The translations under genes and the position numbers were made by a program. From Acidimicrobiia bacterium (GTDB lineage: Bacteria; Actinomycetota; Acidimicrobiia; UBA5794; UBA11373), in NCBI GenBank assembly GCA_025456165.1, contig JALOLI010000043.1, forward strand, positions 1-8,027: 8,027 nucleotides of DNA, read 5' to 3'. This document shows, piece by piece, positions 1 through 4,546 of the stretch (positions are counted from its first letter, which is position 1; each line of letters begins with the position of its first letter). Under the pieces are notes generated by a model that was not told the DNA's origin, did not search any database, and saw nothing but the letters and a program-made list of their open reading frames with translations.

Positions 1-1
1 G

Positions 2-2254
2 GCGCAGCGTCTCGCTGCCGCCTTCCTCGACTGCCTGGGCCGGCGCACCCCCGAAGGCCTCGCCTACCGGGTCGACCCCGACCTCCGGCCGGAAGGGCGG
101 TCCGGCCCCCTGGCCCGCACCGTCGACTCCTATCGGGCCTACTGGGAGAGATGGGCCCGCCCCTGGGAGTCACAGGCCCTCATCAAGGCCCGCGCCGCCG
201 CCGGTGACCCGGGACTGGGCCGGGCCTTCGTCGAAGCGGCCGAGCCGTTCGTATACCCCGAGACCCTGGCTCCCGACGCGGTGCGCGAGGTGCGCGCCAT
301 GAAGGCCCGGGCCGAAGGCATGGCGGCCCGGCGCGGGGATGAGATCAAGCGCGGGGTGGGCGGCCTCCGCGATGTCGAGTTCGCCGTCCAGTTGCTGCAA
401 CTGGTCCACGGGCGGGCCGACCCCTCGCTGCGCCGCCGCCACACCCTGGAGGCGCTCCGGGCTCTGGGCGCCGCCGGTTATGTGAGCCCCGACGACGCCG
501 GCGCCCTGGAGGACGCCTACCGCTGGCTGCGCGACGTCGAGCACCGCCTGCAACTCGCCGAGTTGCGGCGCACCCACCAGATCCCCGTCGCCGCCGCCGC
601 CCGGGACCGCCTGGCCAAGGCCATGGGCTACCGCGACGGCCCCGGCTCCTCCGCCCGCGAGCGCTTCGATGCCGACCTGGTGGCCCGCCGGGCGGCGGTG
701 CGCGCCATCCACGAGCGCCTGTTCTACCGGCCCCTGCTGGAGGCGTTCGCCGCCTCCCCCGCCGCCGGGATCACCGCGGAGGGGGCGGCCCGCCAGCTCG
801 CCGCCCTGGGGTTCCTGGACGCCGCCGGCGCGGCAAGGGCCTTCGACGAACTGACCGCCGGGCTCTCGCGCCGCAGCCGTCTAATGCAGCAACTCTTGCC
901 GCTGATGCTGGGCTGGCTGTCGGACTCCCCCGACCCCGACCTGGGCCTGGAGCAACTGCGGCTGCTCGTGGCCGAGGCCCCCGACCACGCTGCTCTGATC
1001 GCCGCCCTGCGAGACAGCCCGGTGGCGGCGGAGCGGCTGTGCACCCTCCTCGGCACCAGCCGCCTGCTGGGCCGCCTGCTCGACCGCCTGCCGCCGGCAT
1101 TGTCCCGGCTGGGCGACGACGCCGCCCTGGCCGCCTTCCCCGGCCGTGATGCTCTCATCGCCGAGGCCACCCGCCGCAGCGCGGTCCGCCCGCGCTGGGA
1201 GGAGTCCGTCACCGCCGGCCATCGCTTTCTGGAGGCCCAGGTCCTGTGGCTCGCCGCCCAGGACCTCGTCGGCGGCGCCGACGCCTCCGTGATCGGCGCG
1301 CGGCTCAGCGACCTGGCCGACGCCGCCGTCGCCGGGGCCCTCGACGCGGCCCGCCGCCGGGCCGCTGCCTCCGGGCCGCCGCCGCCGCCGCTGGCGATCA
1401 TCGCCATGGGCCGCTGGGGCGGCCGGGAGTTGAACTACGCCTCCGACCTCGACGCCCTGGTGGTCTACCGGGCCGGGCACGATCCCGGCGCCGACCAGGA
1501 GGCGGCCGTCCGGGTGGCCGCCCTGATGCTCGAGGCCCTGGGGCCCGGCGGCCCCCTGGGGCCCGCCCTGACCCTCGACCTGGCCCTCCGCCCCGAGGGC
1601 AAGCAGGGCCCCGCCGCCCGCTCCCTCGACGCCTTCACCGCCTACTGGGAGCGCTGGGCGGAGACCTGGGAGCTGCAGGCGCTGCTGCGAGCCCGCCCTG
1701 CCGCCGGGGACCCCGGCCTGGCCGCCGAGTTCCTGGCGGCGGCGCAAGCCCGGGTGTACCGGGAAGGCCTCGGCCCCGACCAGGAGCGGGCGGTGCGCCA
1801 CATGAAGGCCCGCATCGAACGGGAGCGCATCCCCGCCCAGGAGGACCCCCTCTTCCACACCAAGCTGGGACGCGGCGGCCTGGCCGACGTCGAGTGGGCG
1901 GTCCAGTTGCTGCAACTCCGCCACGGGCATGCCGAGCCGGCGGCTCGCGTCCCCGGCACCCTCGATGCCCTGGACGCCCTGGAGGCTGCCGGGCACCTCC
2001 CCTCGGAGCGGGCGGCCGCCCTGCGCACCGCCTACCGCCTCTGCGCCCGGGTGCGCAACCGCCTCTTCCTGCAGGAGGGGCGGCCCCGCGACTCGCTGCC
2101 CGCCGATCCTGCTGCGGTGACCCGCCTGGCAAGGTCCCTCGGTTACGAGGGCAACCCCCGCTCCGGCCTGCGCGAGGAGTACCGCCGGGTCACCCGCCGG
2201 GCAAGGCGCGCCTTCGAGGGGGTCTTCTACGGGGAGGCGGGGGCGAAGGACTGA
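2..2254 (+). CDS. glnE: Bifunctional glutamine synthetase adenylyltransferase / adenylyl-removing enzyme, 5' end missing
   Basis: GlnE attaches and removes AMP on glutamine synthetase in the cytoplasm, switching the enzyme off or on with nitrogen status. The frame is open from the left edge, giving 750 residues of a protein usually near 950-1000, so roughly the first 200-250 (including the N-half GG-x-D-x-D motif) lie outside. Seen: the end of the first nucleotidyltransferase domain (RVDPDLRPEGRSGP, residues 23-36), its helical domain (GGLRDVEFAVQLLQLVHGR, residues 120-138), then the second catalytic domain with GRWGGRELNYASDLD (470-484; DNA 1409-1453), the third acidic residue in LDLALRPEGKQGP (from 525), and a second helical domain with GRGGLADVEWAVQLLQL (about 623-639). 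The two halves are internally homologous, as is typical of GlnE. The first half is presumed deadenylylating and the second adenylylating, by family knowledge. All visible motifs are intact and there is no frameshift. An internal GTG at 281 is not the true start. It converges with aroF, 9 bases away. Actinobacterial type; identification is secure. Confidence 0.97.
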   Translation, partial: AQRLAAAFLDCLGRRTPEGLAYRVDPDLRPEGRSGPLARTVDSYRAYWERWARPWESQALIKARAAAGDPGLGRAFVEAAEPFVYPETLAPDAVREVRAMKARAEGMAARRGDEIKRGVGGLRDVEFAVQLLQLVHGRADPSLRRRHTLEALRALGAAGYVSPDDAGALEDAYRWLRDVEHRLQLAELRRTHQIPVAAAARDRLAKAMGYRDGPGSSARERFDADLVARRAAVRAIHERLFYRPLLEAFAASPAAGITAEGAARQLAALGFLDAAGAARAFDELTAGLSRRSRLMQQLLPLMLGWLSDSPDPDLGLEQLRLLVAEAPDHAALIAALRDSPVAAERLCTLLGTSRLLGRLLDRLPPALSRLGDDAALAAFPGRDALIAEATRRSAVRPRWEESVTAGHRFLEAQVLWLAAQDLVGGADASVIGARLSDLADAAVAGALDAARRRAAASGPPPPPLAIIAMGRWGGRELNYASDLDALVVYRAGHDPGADQEAAVRVAALMLEALGPGGPLGPALTLDLALRPEGKQGPAARSLDAFTAYWERWAETWELQALLRARPAAGDPGLAAEFLAAAQARVYREGLGPDQERAVRHMKARIERERIPAQEDPLFHTKLGRGGLADVEWAVQLLQLRHGHAEPAARVPGTLDALDALEAAGHLPSERAAALRTAYRLCARVRNRLFLQEGRPRDSLPADPAAVTRLARSLGYEGNPRSGLREEYRRVTRRARRAFEGVFYGEAGAKD

Positions 2255-2266
2255 CCCGCCGGGTCA
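2252..2266. repeat. Perfect palindrome joining the glnE and aroF stop codons
   Basis: TGACCCGCCGGGTCA is a 6-bp perfect inverted repeat around a GCC centre. The left TGA is the glnE stop and the right TCA is the aroF stop on the other strand. A 6-bp GC-rich stem with a 3-base loop and no T-tract is weak as an intrinsic terminator. It could act in both directions, or simply reflect both genes ending at a shared GC-rich junction. The palindrome is seen directly; a terminator role is inference. Confidence 0.4.
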
Positions 2267-3295
2267 CAGGGCGGCGGCCAGGGCCCGCACCCGCCCCATG
2301 AGAGCGGCGAACTCCGCCGGGAGCAGAGCCTGGGCCCCGTCTACCAATGCGGTCTCCGGCGCAGCGTGCACGTCGATCATGACGCCGTCGGCGCCCGCTG
2401 CCAGCGAGGCGAGGGTCAGCGGCGCCACCAGGTCGCGCCGACCGGAGGAGTGCGACGGGTCCACGATCACCGGCAGGTGGCACAGGGACTTGGCCAAGGG
2501 GATCGCCGAGACGTCGAGCGTGTTGCGGGTCTGGGGCTCGAAGGTGCGGATGCCCCGCTCGCAGAGCACGATGCGGGAGTTCCCTTCCTTGTAGATGTAC
2601 TCGGCGGCGTCGAGCCACTCCTCGATGGTCGCGGTGAAGCCCCGCTTGAGCATCACCGGCTGCGACTGGCGGCCCGCCTCGGCCAGCAGCGTGAAGTTGG
2701 ACATGTTGCGGGAGCCGATGCGGATCATGTCGGCGCATCCGGCGACGAGCTCCACATCGCGCGGGTCCACGACCTCGGCCACAAAGGGGAGGCCGAAGCG
2801 CTCGCGCGCTTCGACCAGCAGTTCCAGGCCGGCACGCCCCAGGCCCTGGAACGAATAGGGAGAGGTGCGCGGCTTGAAGGCGTCGCCGCGGAGGATGGCC
2901 GCCCCGGCGGCTTGCACCGCCTCCGCCGCCGCAAAGAGCTGCTCCCGGCCCTCCACGGCACAGGGCCCGGCGATCACGGTGAACCCGCCGCCCCCGATGG
3001 CCGCGTCGCCCACCCGGACGACGCTCCGGTCGGACTGGTACTCGCGGCTCACGAAGCGGAAGGGGGCGGTGAGGGGAAACACCCGCTCTACTCCAGGGAA
3101 GGCTTCCCAAGGCAGCGGCGGCACGGCTTCCGCGTCGCCCGCGGCCACCAGCACGGTGCGGCCGGCGCCGGAGGCCATCTCCACCTCGGCGCCCCCGGAG
3201 AGCAGGCGATCCGCCACCCGCTCGGCGTCGCCGGACGCGGCCGCAGGGCTCATCACGATGATCAGCGACCGGCCGCCGTTCCTACTCGAAGCCAA
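2264..3295 (-). CDS. aroF: 3-deoxy-7-phosphoheptulonate (DAHP) synthase, class I-beta, with N-terminal ferredoxin-like domain
   Basis: Catalyses phosphoenolpyruvate + erythrose-4-phosphate to DAHP, the first step of the shikimate pathway, in the cytoplasm. At 343 residues it has the full length of the Bacillus/Thermotoga-type family. Residues 10-85 look like the small ferredoxin-like/ACT-like regulatory domain that mediates aromatic amino-acid feedback in Thermotoga DAHPS. The TIM barrel follows, with GPCAVE (110-115), RGDAFKPRTSPYSFQG (136-151), KRG (217-219), GNSRIVLCERGIRTFE (238-253) and DPSHSSGRR (279-287). Metal ligands map as C112, H282 and D319, with spacings equal to those of Thermotoga C102/H272/D309. 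The fourth ligand, Glu in that enzyme, is D308 here. The start is TTG at 3295: an in-frame TAG lies two codons upstream, and GGGAG (3306-3302) sits 6 bases before it. Many actinobacteria instead use class II DAHPS. Orientation converges on glnE. Confidence 0.96.
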   Translation of the reverse strand: MASSRNGGRSLIIVMSPAAASGDAERVADRLLSGGAEVEMASGAGRTVLVAAGDAEAVPPLPWEAFPGVERVFPLTAPFRFVSREYQSDRSVVRVGDAAIGGGGFTVIAGPCAVEGREQLFAAAEAVQAAGAAILRGDAFKPRTSPYSFQGLGRAGLELLVEARERFGLPFVAEVVDPRDVELVAGCADMIRIGSRNMSNFTLLAEAGRQSQPVMLKRGFTATIEEWLDAAEYIYKEGNSRIVLCERGIRTFEPQTRNTLDVSAIPLAKSLCHLPVIVDPSHSSGRRDLVAPLTLASLAAGADGVMIDVHAAPETALVDGAQALLPAEFAALMGRVRALAAAL

Positions 3296-3301
3296 CTGCT
3301 A

Positions 3302-3306
3302 CTCCC
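3302..3306 (-). promoter_or_regulatory. Ribosome binding site deciding the aroF TTG start
   Basis: On the minus strand GGGAG precedes the TTG at 3295 by six bases, and an in-frame TAG between them rules out a longer product. This makes TTG the natural start rather than the ATG 14 codons later. Confidence 0.7.
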
Positions 3307-3324
3307 GGGGTTCCCCGTCGGGAA
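3306..3324 (-). promoter_or_regulatory. Overlapping short inverted repeats in the aroF leader
   Basis: Two small hairpins overlap here: TTCCC/GGGAA with a 4-base loop (3311-3324) and CGGGG/CCCCG (3306-3317). On the transcript the UUCCC arm could alternatively pair, with one G-U wobble, to the GGGAG ribosome binding site. A translation-control role is speculative; stems this short are frequent by chance at this GC content. Confidence 0.2.
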
Positions 3325-3372
3325 GATAGTCCGCCCCCGGCGCTGCCCGGCCCGGAACGGGCTCGGACGCGA

Positions 3373-3398
3373 TTGGGGGCCCCTGCCGGGGCCCCCAA
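3373..3398 (-). terminator. GC-rich 11-bp hairpin downstream of the DUF4332 gene
   Basis: A perfect inverted repeat: 11-bp arms (TTGGGGGCCCC and its complement) around a TGCC loop, beginning 16 bases past the stop codon at 3415. There is no T-run after it on either strand, so it is not a canonical Rho-independent terminator, but strong hairpins without a U-tract are common at gene ends in high-GC actinobacteria. It lies between the DUF4332 gene and aroF, so it would separate their transcripts or protect a 3' end. Confidence 0.6.
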
Positions 3399-3414
3399 CG
3401 AGGTGACGGGAAGA

Positions 3415-3819
3415 TCAGTACTCCACCATGGGCGGCAGGCCCTTGGCATGAGCCACCCAGCGGGTCACCATGGACTCGGTGGGCAGCCGGCGGACCAGGC
3501 GCTTCTTCTCGTTGGTCTCGGTCATCTTGGCCAGCAGGCTGGCGGCGTTGCGGGAGCGCAACTCCTTGACCGTGTCGACCCCGGCCGCCTCGAGCAGGTC
3601 GGAGTACTCCTCCCCCACGCCCTTGACCCGGAAGAGGTCGGCCCGGTTCACCCATTCCAGGATCTGGTGCTCGCTGAACCCGGAAGCCGCGGCCAGCTCC
3701 TTGCGCCCCTTGCGAGTGGCGCCCGCCTTCAGGAGGGCCTCGGTGGTGCGCACACGCAGCTTGCGCAGCGTCGTGGCGTTCTTGACCCCGATTCCCTCGA
3801 TCGCATCGATGGACGCCAT
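3415..3819 (-). CDS. DUF4332-type small protein with two helix-hairpin-helix-like motifs
   Basis: A 134-residue soluble, basic protein with no signal peptide or membrane segment. It resembles the DUF4332 family, whose members consist of helix-hairpin-helix-like units and have no settled function. Two such units are visible: IEGIGVKNATTLRKLRV (7-23) and VKGVGEEYSDLLEAAGV (65-81), each an 'I-x-G-[IV]-G' hairpin followed by a helix and a V-x-T-hydrophobic turn (VRTTEALL, VDTVKEL). HhH folds often bind DNA non-specifically, but nothing here proves that. The ATG at 3819 is chosen because AAAGGAG (3830-3824) precedes it by four bases and family similarity begins there; the frame is open further upstream but that part overlaps mocA and looks unlike protein. 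It lies 82 bases after mocA and is followed by a strong hairpin. Family confidence is high, function unknown. Confidence 0.9.
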   Translation of the reverse strand: MASIDAIEGIGVKNATTLRKLRVRTTEALLKAGATRKGRKELAAASGFSEHQILEWVNRADLFRVKGVGEEYSDLLEAAGVDTVKELRSRNAASLLAKMTETNEKKRLVRRLPTESMVTRWVAHAKGLPPMVEY

Positions 3820-3823
3820 GGTG

Positions 3824-3831
3824 CTCCTTTT
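3824..3831 (-). promoter_or_regulatory. Strong ribosome binding site of the DUF4332 gene
   Basis: AAAAGGAG on the minus strand lies four bases upstream of the ATG at 3819. It fixes the start of this gene against the longer open frame reaching back to 4020. Confidence 0.75.
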
Positions 3832-3874
3832 GCTCGGCTCGCGCCGCCGGCCGTCCTCTCCGCGCGGCGCAGGC

Positions 3875-3880
3875 AGCATA
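3875..3880 (-). promoter_or_regulatory. Possible -10 element for the DUF4332 gene
   Basis: TATGCT on the minus strand, in the 82-base gap between mocA and the DUF4332 gene, resembles a sigma-70-type -10 box and stands out in GC-rich DNA. No recognisable -35 box lies 16-18 bases upstream. Weak evidence; the gene could equally be read from an upstream promoter. Confidence 0.25.
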
Positions 3881-3901
3881 CCCCACCGGTGCCACCGGCT
3901 C

Positions 3902-4465
3902 TCAGGGGCGGCGAGGGACGTCGTCCGGGGTGTCGATGTCGGCCGGGGCCGGGAAGCCGAACCGCACCTCGTGCACCCAGGCCGGGTGGGCTTGCAGCAG
4001 CGACGCGGCCCCGGCGTCACCGCTGAGGCTCATCAACTGCCCCCACAGGGGCCGGGCCACCAGCACCGGATTGCCTCTCTGGTACCGATAGACCGGGACG
4101 ATGGCAGGCCGGCCGCTCTCCTCGGCCCCGGCCAGCAGCGCCGCCGGCACCTCGGGGGGAACCTGCGGCTGATCGCCCAGGGCGACGAAGGCCGCCTCGA
4201 AGCGGGAGTCGCGGGTCAGAAAGTCGAAGCCCACCCGAAGAGAGGAGGCGAACCCCTCCTCCCAGCCGGGGTTGATCACCACCAGGGCAGGCCCGAAGTC
4301 GACCCGGTCGAGGATGTCCTCGGCGTAGGCGCCGAGCACCACCACCACCCCGTCGACCGGCCAGGAGGACACCGCCGAGATCGAGCACTCCAGCAGCGGC
4401 CTCCCGCCCCAGTCGAGCAACTGCTTGGGGCGGGCCATGCGGCGGGAGCCTCCGGCGGCGAGCAC
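3902..4465 (-). CDS. mocA: MobA-like NTP transferase, probable molybdenum cofactor cytidylyltransferase (MocA type)
   Basis: Probably transfers CMP from CTP to molybdopterin-Mo, making the dinucleotide cofactor used by xanthine dehydrogenase/CO dehydrogenase-family enzymes; a cytoplasmic enzyme of about 190 residues, the usual length. Seen (numbered from the GTG at 4465): the nucleotide-binding loop LAAGGSRRM (2-10) with K14 in RPKQLLDWGGRPLLE, NPGWEEGFASSLRVG (65-79), the metal-binding ALGDQP (95-100), RGNPVL (130-135), SGDAGA (148-153) and DIDTPDD (176-182). GDQP, GNP and GDAGA are typical of the MocA branch, but GTP versus CTP specificity is not proven. GTG 4465 is the only conventional start after the preceding stop, but it has no ribosome binding site and would cut the first beta strand (AVLVLAAG). 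A CTG at 4483 with AAGGTG five bases before it would restore it. No molybdenum hydroxylase gene is present in the window. It follows the Ig-repeat gene on the same strand. Confidence 0.88.
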   Translation of the reverse strand: MLAAGGSRRMARPKQLLDWGGRPLLECSISAVSSWPVDGVVVVLGAYAEDILDRVDFGPALVVINPGWEEGFASSLRVGFDFLTRDSRFEAAFVALGDQPQVPPEVPAALLAGAEESGRPAIVPVYRYQRGNPVLVARPLWGQLMSLSGDAGAASLLQAHPAWVHEVRFGFPAPADIDTPDDVPRRP

Positions 4466-4488
4466 CAGGACGGCGGTGGGCAGAGAAT

Positions 4489-4496
4489 CACCTTCC
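4489..4496 (-). promoter_or_regulatory. Possible ribosome binding site for an upstream CTG start of mocA
   Basis: GGAAGGTG on the minus strand lies five bases before an in-frame CTG at 4483. Starting there adds six residues (LPTAVL) and completes the first beta strand expected in the MobA fold. The overlapping GTG at 4491 is out of frame with mocA. Confidence 0.4.
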
Positions 4497-4529
4497 GGGT
4501 CGGGACTCCCCCACGATAGAGGCCGTGCC

Positions 4530-4545
4530 CCGCGGAGCAGCGCGG
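4530..4545 (-). terminator. Short hairpin just after the Ig-repeat gene stop
   Basis: CCGCG and CGCGG form a 5-bp stem with a 6-base loop starting one base past the TGA at 4549-4547. There is no T-run. It is weak as a terminator and may be chance in this GC-rich gap. Confidence 0.2.
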
Positions 4546-4546
4546 C

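Noticed and set aside
881..1996. A 371-residue minus-strand open frame opposite glnE
   Set aside because: Shadow of GlnE in GC-rich DNA; the plus frame has all expected motifs, the minus product has none.
281..2254. glnE starting at the GTG at 281
   Set aside because: The frame is open to the left edge and the upstream 93 residues contain conserved GlnE sequence (RVDPDLRPEGRSGP), so the gene is cut by the window rather than starting there.
2366..3406. A 346-residue plus-strand open frame opposite aroF
   Set aside because: It mirrors an intact DAHP synthase with all catalytic motifs; the antisense product shows no recognisable family and is low in complexity.
3820..4020. An N-terminal extension of the DUF4332 protein by 67 residues
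   Set aside because: The extension overlaps mocA, is rich in Arg, Pro and Ser like an out-of-frame reading, and a strong ribosome binding site sits directly before the inner ATG at 3819.
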